Source: Alloyangia pacifica
GTDB taxonomy: Bacteria; Pseudomonadota; Alphaproteobacteria; Rhodobacterales; Rhodobacteraceae
Length of the DNA stretch: 64,000 bases
NCBI RefSeq assembly: GCF_020524285.1
Contig: NZ_JAIVKX010000007.1
Coordinates: 62,001-126,000 of the forward strand
Direction of reading: 5' to 3'
Shown here: piece by piece, positions 38,108 through 48,237 of the stretch
How positions within the stretch are numbered: the first letter of the stretch is position 1
How the letters are laid out: every line of letters begins with the position of its first letter
Notes under the pieces: model-generated
Seen by the model: the letters and a program-made list of their open reading frames with translations, nothing else
Database searches by the model: none
What the model was told of the DNA's origin: nothing
Position numbers and translations under genes: made by a program

Positions 38108-38247
38108 GCCGGGCGAGCGCCTGCCCGTCCCGGCAGGCTGGCGCTCTGTCATGCTCGTACAACGCACGGGTGTCACAAGGATTTGGCGGGATAAAGCGCA
38201 GACCTCAACAGGCGAAGTGCCACCCCACGGGCAGGCGCTCGCCCGGC
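38108..38247. repeat. perfect 21-bp inverted repeat with an alternative internal hairpin
   Basis: Positions 38108-38128 and 38227-38247 are exact reverse complements separated by 98 bases, in the 338-base gap between ahcY and the esterase gene. Part of the left arm can instead pair locally: AGCGCC and TGCC at 38116-38125 with GGCA and GGCGCT at 38132-38145. The two folds exclude each other, as in switching leaders or small RNAs. No reading frame explains it. The rest of the gap holds only the ahcY terminator and the ribosome site of the next gene. Confidence 0.7.
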
Positions 38248-38342
38248 TCCCCACTTTCACCGCCCCGTCACATCACGGCCATGTGAGCTTTACGCAAGAG
38301 CGGTAGCAGCGGCGCATCGCAGCATCCTTGAGGAGATTCACG

Positions 38343-39692
38343 ATGCGTCTTTCGCTGTCCGTTCTCGCGCTCGCCAGCGCGCTTGCCGCGCCCGCCCTGG
38401 CACAGGACGTCTTTCCGGCCAAGCTCGCCGGTCACGCCTACCTGCCCGCCCTCTCGCTGGTCGAGCCGCCGGCAGACGCGCCGCGCGATGCCTGGCTCTC
38501 GGGCAAGTTCACCGGCGGTGCGCGCGTTGAGCGGGCGATGAGCGTCGAGGGCAACACCGGCAAGAACTACGGCAACCACGGCACCGGCATCTCGCTGCCG
38601 TTCATCGGCCAGCCGGTGCAGGGCATGTCGGGCTTTGCCATGACCCGCGCCGAGGATGGCAGTTTCTACACGCTGACCGACAACGGCTTTGGCTCGAAGC
38701 GCAACTCGCCCGACGCGCTGCTGTTCTTCCACCGCATGGCCCCGGATTTCGAGACCGGCAGCGTCGAGCGCCGCGAGACCGTCTTCCTGTCGGACCCCGA
38801 CCATAAGGTGCCCTTCCGGATTGCCTATGAAGGCACCGAGAGCCGCTACCTGACCGGTGCCGATTTCGACACCGAGTCGATCCAGGTACTCGACGGCGAG
38901 GTCTGGATCGGCGACGAGTTCGGGCCCTACCTCATCCGCGCCGGTCTCGACGGCGTGGTCCGGCAGGTCTTCGCCACCGAGCTCGATGGCGCGGAACTGC
39001 ACGGGCCGGACACCTACAGCGTCTACGTCCCCGCCGAAGCCGGCACCGACTACCAGGTGCAGCGTTCGGGCGGCTACGAGGGCATGGCGCTGCAGCCGGG
39101 CACCGACCTTCTCTGGGCGATGCTGGAAAAGCCGATCCTGATCGAGGGTGGCGAGATCGAGGGCCCGTTCCTGCGGGTCATCGCATTCGACCCTAATGCT
39201 GGGGAATGGACCGGCGAGAGCGTGAAGTTCCAGCTTGCCGAGGGCGCCACGGCGATCGGCGATTTCAACTTCATCGACGAGACCCGCGCGCTGGTGATCG
39301 AGCGCGACAACGGCGAGGGTGACATGGCGATGGCCTGCGCCGAGGGGGCGACCGAGACCGCCGACTGCTACCCGAACCCCGCCAGAGTGAAGAACATCGT
39401 GCTGGTCGACATGGCGCAGACCGACGATGAGGGCTTCATCCGCCGCATTGGCCAAATCGACTTGCTGAACATCGCCGATCCGGGCGCCAAGGCGCTGGAC
39501 GGCATGGGCGCGGGCGGCGAGACCTTCAGCTTCCCGTTCTTCACCATTGAGGACGTGATTGCGGTGGACGAGAGCCACATCCTCGTGGCCAACGACAACA
39601 ACCTGCCCTTCTCGGGTGGCCGGGTGCCGGGCGAGGCGGCGCACAACGAGTTCATCCTGCTCGAAGTGCCGGAGCTGCTGGCGGCGAAGTAA
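38343..39692 (+). CDS. esterase-like activity of phytase family protein, secreted
   Basis: A 449-residue periplasmic protein with a signal peptide (LSVLALASALAAPALAQ). The core matches the phytase-like esterase family: MTRAEDGSFYTLTDNGFGSK, SIQVLDGEVWIGDEFGPYLI, YEGMALQPG and SHILVANDNNLPF. This is a beta-propeller fold whose members are annotated as phytase-like or alkaline-phosphatase-like. GAGGAG upstream of 38343 fixes the start over a TTG five codons earlier. A role in phosphorus acquisition is possible but unproven. Confidence 0.82.
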   Translation: MRLSLSVLALASALAAPALAQDVFPAKLAGHAYLPALSLVEPPADAPRDAWLSGKFTGGARVERAMSVEGNTGKNYGNHGTGISLPFIGQPVQGMSGFAMTRAEDGSFYTLTDNGFGSKRNSPDALLFFHRMAPDFETGSVERRETVFLSDPDHKVPFRIAYEGTESRYLTGADFDTESIQVLDGEVWIGDEFGPYLIRAGLDGVVRQVFATELDGAELHGPDTYSVYVPAEAGTDYQVQRSGGYEGMALQPGTDLLWAMLEKPILIEGGEIEGPFLRVIAFDPNAGEWTGESVKFQLAEGATAIGDFNFIDETRALVIERDNGEGDMAMACAEGATETADCYPNPARVKNIVLVDMAQTDDEGFIRRIGQIDLLNIADPGAKALDGMGAGGETFSFPFFTIEDVIAVDESHILVANDNNLPFSGGRVPGEAAHNEFILLEVPELLAAK

Positions 39693-39708
39693 GGCTGCCG
39701 GGAACGAG

Positions 39709-39736
39709 AAAGGGGGCGCCGGGTGGCGCCCCCTTT
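39709..39736. terminator. bidirectional terminator
   Basis: A perfect 12-bp stem (AAAGGGGGCGCC / GGCGCCCCCTTT) with a 4-base loop lies between the convergent esterase and AGCS symporter genes. Confidence 0.88.
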
Positions 39737-39756
39737 GCGTTGCGGTTGGGGGTCGA

Positions 39757-41322
<1,566 letters not shown>

Positions 41323-41339
41323 AAGGGGTCTCCAGCGGC

Positions 41340-41777
41340 TCATGGCACGATGACGGTCGGCACGGGGGCGATCTGCGAAAGCCCCAGCGGCACGGACCCG
41401 AAGATGCGCGCGGTCATGGATTGGGTGCCGGATCGGCCGACGAAGATCATGCTGGCCTTCTCTTCGGTTGCGATCTCGGCCACCAGTTCCACCACCGAGC
41501 CGTAGCGGATGCGGCAGTCGCCCTCGAGTCCCGCCGCGCTCACCTTGGCGAGCGCCGGATCGAGGATCACCTCCTTGGCCCGCGCCAGCTCTTCCTTGCG
41601 GCGGGCGTGGCGCTCTTCCAGCTCTTGAGGGGTCAAGAACTTGTAGGGCGACCATTCAAGGATATGGACGAGCAGCAATGCCGCATCGTCCTTCTTGGCC
41701 CGCGCGATCGCGTAATCGAGCAGGCCGTCATCACCTTCCTTGTTCTCGTAGGCGACGACAAACGTCTCTGTTGCCAT
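41340..41777 (-). CDS. universal stress protein (UspA family)
   Basis: A 145-residue UspA-fold protein: N-terminal FVVAYENKEGDDGLLDYAIARAKK in two adjacent parts of the first strand and helix, and the ATP-type loop FVGRSGTQSMTARIFGSVPLGLSQ near the C-terminus (G-x-x-G-x9-G-S/T pattern). The start at 41777 has GGGGAA upstream. It precedes the AGCS symporter gene by 17 bases, so the two are probably co-expressed. A regulatory role on the transporter, as proposed for TeaD with the TeaABC ectoine system, is a reasonable guess. Confidence 0.85.
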   Translation of the reverse strand: MATETFVVAYENKEGDDGLLDYAIARAKKDDAALLLVHILEWSPYKFLTPQELEERHARRKEELARAKEVILDPALAKVSAAGLEGDCRIRYGSVVELVAEIATEEKASMIFVGRSGTQSMTARIFGSVPLGLSQIAPVPTVIVP

Positions 41778-41953
41778 TGGAATTCCCCGGTTTCTGCGTT
41801 CTGAAAGCCGTCCGCTGTGCCCGTTTTCCGGATCTTCACGGCCCAGTGCTCTCTGGCCCATGCTGCGGGCGACGTCACGGGTTTGTCACTAAAAAAAGCT
41901 TAATGGGATGCCGTTACGTAATGCGGTGCGAGAAAACAGGCGATTTTCTTCTC

Positions 41954-41985
41954 TTTATCAACAATCAGGGCCGACTATAGTCGGC
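41954..41985 (+). promoter_or_regulatory. candidate promoter with a perfect 16-bp palindrome over the -10 box
   Basis: TTTATC at 41954-41959 and TATAGT at 41976-41981 are spaced 16 bases apart and resemble -35 and -10 boxes for the DUF2853 gene. The -10 lies inside the perfect palindrome GCCGACTATAGTCGGC (41970-41985), an ideal place for a repressor. The rest of the 262-base divergent gap shows no coding frame. Confidence 0.45.
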
Positions 41986-42039
41986 GCAGGAACGGCCGTG
42001 ACGGTCGTGCCGGAACATGCAGTTGCAAGGGAGAGTGAC

Positions 42040-42381
42040 ATGGGCAAACGGGACGAGCTGATCGAGAAATACGCCGGCGACCTGCGCGACAAGTGCGGCA
42101 TGGAGCCCGACATGGACCTGCTCACCAAGGTCACCATCGGGTGTGGCCCATCCATCTACGATGCCGATGCCTCGACCGTCGCCGCCAGCCAGGATCACGA
42201 GCTGGAAACGGTGAAGGACAACTTCCTGGTCAAGAAGCTGGGGCTCGAGGACGGGCCGGAGCTGATGGATGCGATCCATGCGGTGATCGAAACCTACGGG
42301 CACTCCGAGCGGAACAAGTACCGGGCGGTGGTCTACTACATGCTGGTGAAGCATTTCGGCAAGGACGGCGTCTACGCCTGA
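42040..42381 (+). CDS. DUF2853 family protein
   Basis: A 113-residue protein matching the DUF2853 family, which I recall in many alphaproteobacteria: MGKRDELIEKYAGDL, MDLLTKVTIGCGPSIYDADAS, ETVKDNFLVKKLGL and YRAVVYYMLVKHFGK. The function is unknown. It is soluble, with no signal or membrane segment. AAGGGAGA upstream of 42040 supports the start, and a promoter-like sequence with a palindrome lies 60 bases upstream. It stands as a single gene with its terminator 125 bases beyond the stop. Confidence 0.82.
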   Translation: MGKRDELIEKYAGDLRDKCGMEPDMDLLTKVTIGCGPSIYDADASTVAASQDHELETVKDNFLVKKLGLEDGPELMDAIHAVIETYGHSERNKYRAVVYYMLVKHFGKDGVYA

Positions 42382-42505
42382 GAGACCTGTAGAATGCGAG
42401 GCACTTCCGCTTTGCGCTGGCGCTGCGGACGTGCGATTTTGGGGCTCGGCCAGAACGGTCGGATCCAGTTTCTCCGAGACGTGCGTGGGAGCACGCGGGG
42501 TGGTG

Positions 42506-42540
42506 CAGGGGTCCGGCCTTTGGCGGACCCCTGTTTTCTT
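42506..42540 (+). terminator. rho-independent terminator downstream of the DUF2853 gene
   Basis: A perfect 10-bp stem (CAGGGGTCCG / CGGACCCCTG), an 8-base loop, then TTTTCTTT. The 124 bases between the stop codon and this hairpin hold no coding frame and could be a 3' UTR or a small RNA. Confidence 0.88.
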
Positions 42541-42609
42541 TGGGGGGTCTCCCGAAGACTTCTCCAGATCGAGCGCGCCGCAGCACGCGCGTCAGAGCCG
42601 CGCCGCGGC

Positions 42610-43002
42610 TCAGAAAAGCCCCAGAACCAGCCCGATCACCGCGCAGCCGAAGGTGGCGTAGCCGCCGTCGATCAGGGTGAGCGCGACGGGTCGCTGCCCG
42701 TAGGCGTTGTTGATCATGATCCAGGGCGCGATGAAGAACAGGCCGATCCCCAGCCCCGCAACCAGCCCGGCCCCGGCGCTGGTGATCCCGGCCATGTGAA
42801 AGATGTGCCGCATCATGCCCGCCACCAGCAGCATCGCCACCGCCGACAGCACGAAGGGCAGGGGGCCGGTGCTCTTAGGCTTGCCGGTCTCGTCACAGGC
42901 GATGCCCGCAGCCGCGAGCCAGGGTTTCGACAGGGTCATGTACCAGCCCGCGCCGAACAGCCAGCCGGCCAGAGCCGAGACGATCACGCTGATGAATTCC
43001 AT
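42610..43002 (-). CDS. DUF1761 family membrane protein
   Basis: A 130-residue protein with four hydrophobic segments. Its N-terminus, VSALAGWLFGAGWYMTLSKPWL, and central FVLSAVAMLLVAGMM fit DUF1761, a family of small integral membrane proteins of unknown function. It follows the EVE-domain gene by 72 bases on the same strand and may be the last gene of the tsaD-gpsA-yciI-EVE run or a separate unit. Confidence 0.78.
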   Translation of the reverse strand: MEFISVIVSALAGWLFGAGWYMTLSKPWLAAAGIACDETGKPKSTGPLPFVLSAVAMLLVAGMMRHIFHMAGITSAGAGLVAGLGIGLFFIAPWIMINNAYGQRPVALTLIDGGYATFGCAVIGLVLGLF

Positions 43003-43074
43003 GGCAGCCTCCCTCGCGCACGAGGAAAGCCTGCCGCAAAGCCGGTGTGCTGCCTAGCGGCTTTCGGCGCCGGA

Positions 43075-43494
43075 TCAGCGCTTCAGGCCACCCTTGGCGC
43101 AGATATGCGCGAACTCGGCCTCGGTCACCGGCTGCACCGACAGGCGCGATTGCTTGATCAGCGCCATCTCCGAGAGCGCCGGGTCACCCTTGATCTCGTC
43201 GAGCGTGACCGGGGTCGGCAGCTTCTCGATCGCCTTGATGTCCACGCATTCCCAGCGTGGGTCATCGGCCTTGCTGTCGGGATGCACCTCGGCGCAGATC
43301 TCGACGATGCCGACGACGGCCTTTTCCTTCTGCGAGTGGTAGAAGAAGCCGCGGTCGCCGAGCGTCATCTCGCGCATGTAGTTGCGGGCCTGGTAGTTGC
43401 GGACGCCGTCCCATTCCTCGCCCGCCTCGCCCTTGGCGACCTGGTCCTCCCAGGACCAGGTCGAGGGCTCGGACTTGAAGAGCCAGTATCTCAT
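43075..43494 (-). CDS. EVE domain-containing protein
   Basis: A 139-residue EVE (PUA-like) domain protein. The signature MRYWLFKSEPSTWSWEDQ opens it, followed by WDGVRNYQARNYMREM and FFYHSQKEKAVVGIVEI, which build the aromatic cage that reads modified bases. The C-terminal SRLSVQPVTEAEF is usual. EVE proteins probably recognise modified cytosine or RNA modifications; no restriction or CRISPR partner is here, so a housekeeping role is likelier than defence. It begins 10 bases after the YciI-like gene. Confidence 0.9.
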   Translation of the reverse strand: MRYWLFKSEPSTWSWEDQVAKGEAGEEWDGVRNYQARNYMREMTLGDRGFFYHSQKEKAVVGIVEICAEVHPDSKADDPRWECVDIKAIEKLPTPVTLDEIKGDPALSEMALIKQSRLSVQPVTEAEFAHICAKGGLKR

Positions 43495-43504
43495 CGCACA
43501 ACCC

Positions 43505-43777
43505 TCAGCCGATGACCTTTTTCCACGCGGTCAGCGTGACGCTCTCGAACAGGCCCGCCAGCGCATAGGGGTCCTTGTCGGCCCAGTCCTGCGCCGCGGC
43601 CATGTCGGCGACGTCGAGGATCACCAGGCTGCCCGCCATCTCGCCGGCGTCATCCAGCAGCGGGCCGGCCTGGGACACGACGCCGGTGCGCTCGATGTAG
43701 GCGAGGTGTTCGGCGCGGGTGTCCTTGCGGATCTGCAGGGCCCCGGCTTTGTCCTTGGCAACGAGAGCGACGAGCAT
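43505..43777 (-). CDS. YciI-like protein
   Basis: A 90-residue ferredoxin-fold protein of the YciI family. RKDTRAEHLAYIER and VILDVADMAAAQDWADKDPYALAGLF (in its parts) give the conserved His and the DP..AGLF motif placed at the putative active site. The biochemical role is unknown. It sits 2 bases downstream of gpsA and 10 bases upstream of the EVE gene, consistent with one transcript. Confidence 0.85.
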   Translation of the reverse strand: MLVALVAKDKAGALQIRKDTRAEHLAYIERTGVVSQAGPLLDDAGEMAGSLVILDVADMAAAQDWADKDPYALAGLFESVTLTAWKKVIG

Positions 43778-43779
43778 GG

Positions 43780-44739
43780 TTATTCCTCCTTCAGGGGTCT
43801 GGAAAGAAGCTCATCGAGAGCTTCGGAAATGGTGACCTTGCCTTCGGTCAGCGCGGCGACAACGCCCGAGACCGGCATCGGGATCCCGTTGCGCGCGGCG
43901 AGGGCGGCGACGGCGCGCGCGGTGGCGGCGCCCTCGACCGTGACCGACGGATCGAACCCCTCGGCGCGGCCGAGCGCCATGCCGTAGCGGTAGTTGCGCG
44001 ACAGGTCCGAGGTGCAGGTGAGCGCCAGGTCGCCAAGGCCGGAAAGCCCCGTGATCGTCTCTGGTTTCGCCCCCAGGTGCACCGCGAGCCGGGTCATCTC
44101 GGCAAAGCCGCGGGTCATCAGCGCGGCGCGGGCGCTGTCGCCGAAGCCGGCACCGATGCAGGCACCGCAGGCGATGGCCATGACGTTCTTCAGCGCGCCG
44201 CCGACTTCGGCGCCGGTGACATCGGTGCTGCGATAGAGCCGCAGTGTCTTGGTCGAGAGCACGTGCTGCAGCACCAGCCCCGCCTCGGCGTCTTCGCAGG
44301 CCAACGTCAGCGCCGTGGGCAGGCCGCGCGCGATGTCGGCGGCAAAGCTCGGGCCGGTGAGGATCGCGGGCAGGGCGCCGGGCTTGGCGTTGGCGATGAC
44401 ATGGCTCGGCCCCTCGCCGGTGGCCAGATCGATGCCCTTGCAGCAGGCGACCAGCTTCTGCCCGTCGAGCGGGTCCGAAATAGACCCCAACACAGCGGAA
44501 AGCGTCTGCATCGGTACTGCCAGAAGCAGCGTCTCGGCACCGGCGGCGCGGGCGAGGTCGGCGGTGATCTCGATGCCCTCGGGCAAGGTCACTCCGGGCA
44601 GGCGGCCGGTCTCGCGGGTCCGCGCCATCTCGGCCATTGTGACTTGGTTGCGTCCCCAGAGCATGACCTGCCGTCCGTCGCGGGCCAGCGCCACGGCCAG
44701 CGCCGTACCGAAGGCGCCCGCGCCGAGAACGCCGATCAT
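43780..44739 (-). CDS. gpsA: glycerol-3-phosphate dehydrogenase [NAD(P)+]
   Basis: A 319-residue enzyme that reduces dihydroxyacetone phosphate to sn-glycerol 3-phosphate for phospholipids. The Rossmann loop [16 protein letters not shown] opens the chain. The catalytic Lys lies in [13 protein letters not shown], and the domain signature [30 protein letters not shown] is present in pieces. Its ATG overlaps the tsaD stop by 4 bases. Start 44739 gives the expected N-terminus. Confidence 0.95.
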   Translation of the reverse strand: MIGVLGAGAFGTALAVALARDGRQVMLWGRNQVTMAEMARTRETGRLPGVTLPEGIEITADLARAAGAETLLLAVPMQTLSAVLGSISDPLDGQKLVACCKGIDLATGEGPSHVIANAKPGALPAILTGPSFAADIARGLPTALTLACEDAEAGLVLQHVLSTKTLRLYRSTDVTGAEVGGALKNVMAIACGACIGAGFGDSARAALMTRGFAEMTRLAVHLGAKPETITGLSGLGDLALTCTSDLSRNYRYGMALGRAEGFDPSVTVEGAATARAVAALAARNGIPMPVSGVVAALTEGKVTISEALDELLSRPLKEE

Positions 44740-45815
44740 GCCTTGGCTCCCTTCTTCCCCGAGCCGAGCAGCGGCGCCGCGGCCTTGTCGAGCGGCCAGC
44801 GCGGGCGGGCGGCAAGGCTCATGTCCGAGACCTCGCCCGCCGCCAGCAGCTCGCCGCCGGCGTAGGCGATCATCGCGGCATTGTCGGTGCAAAGCCGCAG
44901 CGGCGGCGCGGTGAAGGCCACGCCATGCTCTTCGCAAAGCGCTTCCAGCGCCCCGCGCAGGGCCTTGTTGGCAGCAACGCCCCCGGCCACGGCCAGCGCG
45001 GGCTCGGCGGGGTTTTCCTCGAGGTAGGCACGCATCGCGCGGCGGGTCTTCTCGGCCAGAACGTCGCGCACCGCCGCCTGGAAGCCGGCGCAGAGGTCCG
45101 CCACGTCCTGCCGGTGCAGCCCGCCCTGCTCGTCGATCAGCTTGTCGCGCATGCGCAGCAGCGCGGTCTTCAGGCCCGAGAACGACAGGTCGCAGCCCTC
45201 GCGGTCGAGCAGCGGGCGCGGGAAGCGGAAGCGCTTCTCGTCGCCGGATTTCGCGGCCTCCTCGACCGAGGGGCCACCGGGCTGCGCCAGCCCGAGCAGG
45301 CGGGCGGTCTTGTCGAAAGCCTCGCCGGGCGCGTCGTCGATGGTGCCGCCGAGCCGTTTGAACTCCTGCGGGCCGCGCACGATCAGGAACTGGCAGTGCC
45401 CGCCCGAGACCAGCAGCATCAGGTAGGGGTAGGCGAGCCCGTCGGTCAGCCGCGGTGTCAGCGCGTGGCCGGCAAGGTGGTTCACCCCGATCAGCGGCTT
45501 GCCAATGGCCGCGGCGATGCCCTTGCCCATCATCACGCCCGAGAGCACGCCGCCGATCAGCCCGGGGCCCGCGGTCACCGCGATGGCGTCGAGCTCGTTC
45601 ACCGGCACCCCGGCCTGCACCAGCGCCTGTTCGATGGCGAGATCGAGTTTCTCGGCATGGGCGCGGGCGGCGATCTCGGGCACCACGCCGCCGAAGGCCG
45701 CGTGCAGCTCGGCCTGTCCGAGCACCACCGAGGACAGGATCTCCTGCCCGCGCAGCACGGCGGCGGCGGTGTCGTCACAGCTGCTTTCCAGCCCGAGAAT
45801 CGTCAGTTCAGGCAT
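44736..45815 (-). CDS. tsaD: TsaD, tRNA N6-adenosine threonylcarbamoyltransferase
   Basis: A 359-residue ASKHA-fold enzyme that transfers the threonylcarbamoyl group to A37 of tRNA. Signatures are [14 protein letters not shown], the metal-binding [18 protein letters not shown] and [12 protein letters not shown]. It works with TsaB and with TsaE, encoded at 30307. The ATG at 45815 is preferred to an in-frame GTG two codons upstream. It is the first gene of a run with gpsA, yciI and the EVE gene, and diverges from hemD with 87 bases between starts. Confidence 0.96.
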   Translation of the reverse strand: MPELTILGLESSCDDTAAAVLRGQEILSSVVLGQAELHAAFGGVVPEIAARAHAEKLDLAIEQALVQAGVPVNELDAIAVTAGPGLIGGVLSGVMMGKGIAAAIGKPLIGVNHLAGHALTPRLTDGLAYPYLMLLVSGGHCQFLIVRGPQEFKRLGGTIDDAPGEAFDKTARLLGLAQPGGPSVEEAAKSGDEKRFRFPRPLLDREGCDLSFSGLKTALLRMRDKLIDEQGGLHRQDVADLCAGFQAAVRDVLAEKTRRAMRAYLEENPAEPALAVAGGVAANKALRGALEALCEEHGVAFTAPPLRLCTDNAAMIAYAGGELLAAGEVSDMSLAARPRWPLDKAAAPLLGSGKKGAKA

Positions 45816-45902
45816 CGGCACATCCGTTGCATCCCTTTGGTCCTGCAGCTACCACCAGAGCAGGGTCCTCACAATCCCGGGCCCCGCAATCCCGGAGCAA
45901 GG

Positions 45903-46703
45903 ATGCCAGATTCTCAGCCCCTCCTGCTGCTCACCCGCCCGCGCGCGGCGTCGGAGCGCTTTCTCGGGGCGCTTCGTGACGGCGGCGTTTCGGGGTTCAC
46001 GCCGGTCCTCAGCCCACTGATCGAGGTCGAGACCACCGGCCCGCTGCCGGAGATGACCGGGGTGACGGGGCTCATCTTCACCTCTGCCAACGGCGTGCGC
46101 GCCTATGCCGGACTGGGCGGCGAGCCGCTGTCGCTGTGCTACGCCGTGGGCGAGGCGACGGCGCGGGCGGCGCGCGACATCTGCATGGACCCGAAGGTGG
46201 CGCAGGGCGATGCCGCGGCGCTGCGGGCGCTGGTTCTGGAGGAGGCCCCGGGCGGCCGGCTGCTGCACCTGCGCGGCACCCATGCGCGCGGCGATCTGGC
46301 GGCGCGACTCACCGCGGCCGGGCAGCCCTGCGCCGAGGCGGTGATCTACGACCAGCCGACTCGTCGCTTGAGCTCCGGGGCTGTGTCGGCCCTTCGTGGT
46401 CAACTCCCGGTGGTCGTGCCGCTTTTTTCACCGCGCAGCGCCGCGGTTTTTGCCGCCGCGGCGCGGGACGTTAACGCTACCGCGCCGCTTTTCGCCGCTT
46501 ATATGAGCGCGGAGGTGGAAGCCGCCCTCTCTGGCCTCTATGTTCTCGACTCAGAGATTGTTTTGCGACCCGACGCCGGGCTCATGCGTAAGTCGGTGGA
46601 AAAGCTTCTAGAAAGCGCGCGATCGCTTGTGGAGCGTGGCGGGTCCGTGAAAAGTTATGAAAGTGACGTGAGGTCCGGTAAGGGCCCGCAGGCGACAGAT
46701 TGA
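45903..46703 (+). CDS. hemD: uroporphyrinogen-III synthase
   Basis: A 266-residue HemD, which closes and rearranges hydroxymethylbilane to uroporphyrinogen III. HemD is poorly conserved, but LLTRPRAASERF at the start, LIFTSANGVRAYA, YAVGEATARAA and VPLFSPRSAAVFA match its two-domain layout. The gene order hemD-Mic60-hemY seen in other alphaproteobacteria strengthens the call. Its stop is 13 bases before the GTG of the Mic60-like gene. Confidence 0.88.
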   Translation: MPDSQPLLLLTRPRAASERFLGALRDGGVSGFTPVLSPLIEVETTGPLPEMTGVTGLIFTSANGVRAYAGLGGEPLSLCYAVGEATARAARDICMDPKVAQGDAAALRALVLEEAPGGRLLHLRGTHARGDLAARLTAAGQPCAEAVIYDQPTRRLSSGAVSALRGQLPVVVPLFSPRSAAVFAAAARDVNATAPLFAAYMSAEVEAALSGLYVLDSEIVLRPDAGLMRKSVEKLLESARSLVERGGSVKSYESDVRSGKGPQATD

Positions 46704-46716
46704 AAGGGTGGACCGC

Positions 46717-48219
46717 GTGGCCGACAAGAAGAAGCCTCTAGACGACGCCAAGGACAAGCTCGAGGGGGACAAGCCGGAGGAGGGCAAGCTCCCGGAGGCT
46801 GAGACTCCCGAGACCGAAACCACCCCGGAAGACAGGCCCGGAAGCAGCGACGAGACCTCCTCTGCCGACAGCGTGGCGGGCGAGGGCGCGGACACGCTCG
46901 GCGACGAGGTAAAGAACGCCGCCGGGGCCGAGAGCCTCGAGGCGGATGCCGATGATACGCTGCCCGCCGAGACCCCCGAGACGCTCGAGGGCGCGGATGG
47001 CGACGACACCGTCGCCCAGGAGGCCGCGCAGGAACCGGCGAACTCGATGGAATCGATCCACTCGGTCGGCGAGGCGGTCGAGCTCGACAGCGAGACGGAT
47101 GTCGGCAAGGACGCCGATACGCTGATCGCCGGGGGCGAGGACACCGTCGCGGCGGAGGCGCAGAGCTTTGAGCCCGCCGCGGCAGCCGCCGTGCCGCCGC
47201 GCGAGGTGGTCCGCGAGACCGTGGTCGAGCGCAAGGGCGGCTTCGTGCCCATGGCGCTCGGCGGCATCATCGCGGCCGCCCTAGGCTGGGGCGCGTCGAG
47301 CTACCAATCCGGCAGCTACCCCTTCGGAGACGGCGGCGCGGGCTTCGAGGCAGAGACCTCGGCGGCGCTGGCGGCCCAGTCCGAAGAGATCGACGCGCTG
47401 AGCGGCACGGTTGCCGAAACCGCGGCGCAGGTAGGCGGCATCGACCTGTCGGGGCTGGAAACCTCCACCGCCGATCTCGGCGCCCGCATGCAGGCCGCCG
47501 AGGGCTCCGCAGCCTCGCTCAGCGAGCAGGTGGCGCAGCTGCAGACCCGCATCGAGGACATGCAGAACCAGTGGCTTTCGGAGTCGGTCTCGCCCGAGGC
47601 CATGGCCGCCTATGAAAAGGCGCTTGCCGACGTGCGCACCGCGATCGAGACGCAGCGCGCCGAGGTCGAGCAGATGACCCAGGAGGCGATGCAGGCCCGC
47701 GAGGCGGCCTCGGACCAGGCGATGGTCGCCGAGTCACGCTCGGCGCTCGCCGATGTCGAGACCGCGCTGCGCGACGGCACGCCCTATGCCGGTGCGATCC
47801 AGACCATGCAGGAGAACGGTGTCGACGTGCCCGAGGGGCTGAGCGCCCCGGCGGGCGACGGCGTGCCGACGCTCTCGGCGCTGGAAACGGAGTTCCCGCC
47901 GGCCGCGCGCGATGCGCTCTCGGCCGCGCGCCGGGCGGAGTCGACCACCGAGGACACCGCCAGCCGCGTCACCACCTTCTTCGCCAACCAGCTTGGCGCG
48001 CGCTCGGTCGAGCCGCGCGCGGGCGATGACCCGGATGCCGTGCTGTCCCGCGCCGAGGCGGCGCTGCGCTCGGGCGATCTCGGCACCGTGCTGAGCGAGC
48101 TCGCGGCCCTGCCCGAGCCGGCCCAGGCCGAGCTGGCCGAATGGACCGCCCGCGCCGAGACGCGCAAGGCGGCACTCGACGGCGCCGATGCCGTTGCACA
48201 GACACTGAACCAGAACTGA
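46717..48219 (+). CDS. alphaproteobacterial Mic60/mitofilin-like inner membrane protein
   Basis: A 500-residue protein: a long acidic, low-complexity N-terminus (Glu, Asp, Thr, Pro), one membrane helix near residues 176-195 (FVPMALGGIIAAALGWGAS), a coiled-coil region (ALAAQSEEIDALSG onward through QTRIEDMQNQW), and a C-terminal mitofilin-like domain (RDGTPYAGAIQTMQ). This is the layout of Mic60, which shapes cristae in mitochondria and intracytoplasmic membranes in photosynthetic relatives. The GTG at 46717 has AAAGGG 8 bases upstream; a GTG at 46708 is less favoured. It lies between hemD and hemY. Confidence 0.82.
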   Translation: MADKKKPLDDAKDKLEGDKPEEGKLPEAETPETETTPEDRPGSSDETSSADSVAGEGADTLGDEVKNAAGAESLEADADDTLPAETPETLEGADGDDTVAQEAAQEPANSMESIHSVGEAVELDSETDVGKDADTLIAGGEDTVAAEAQSFEPAAAAAVPPREVVRETVVERKGGFVPMALGGIIAAALGWGASSYQSGSYPFGDGGAGFEAETSAALAAQSEEIDALSGTVAETAAQVGGIDLSGLETSTADLGARMQAAEGSAASLSEQVAQLQTRIEDMQNQWLSESVSPEAMAAYEKALADVRTAIETQRAEVEQMTQEAMQAREAASDQAMVAESRSALADVETALRDGTPYAGAIQTMQENGVDVPEGLSAPAGDGVPTLSALETEFPPAARDALSAARRAESTTEDTASRVTTFFANQLGARSVEPRAGDDPDAVLSRAEAALRSGDLGTVLSELAALPEPAQAELAEWTARAETRKAALDGADAVAQTLNQN

Positions 48220-48237
48220 GGGTAAGGGATCGTTTTC

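Noticed and set aside
43075-43494. EVE-domain protein as part of a defence island
   Set aside because: Neighbours are gpsA, tsaD and yciI; there is no restriction, CRISPR or toxin gene nearby.
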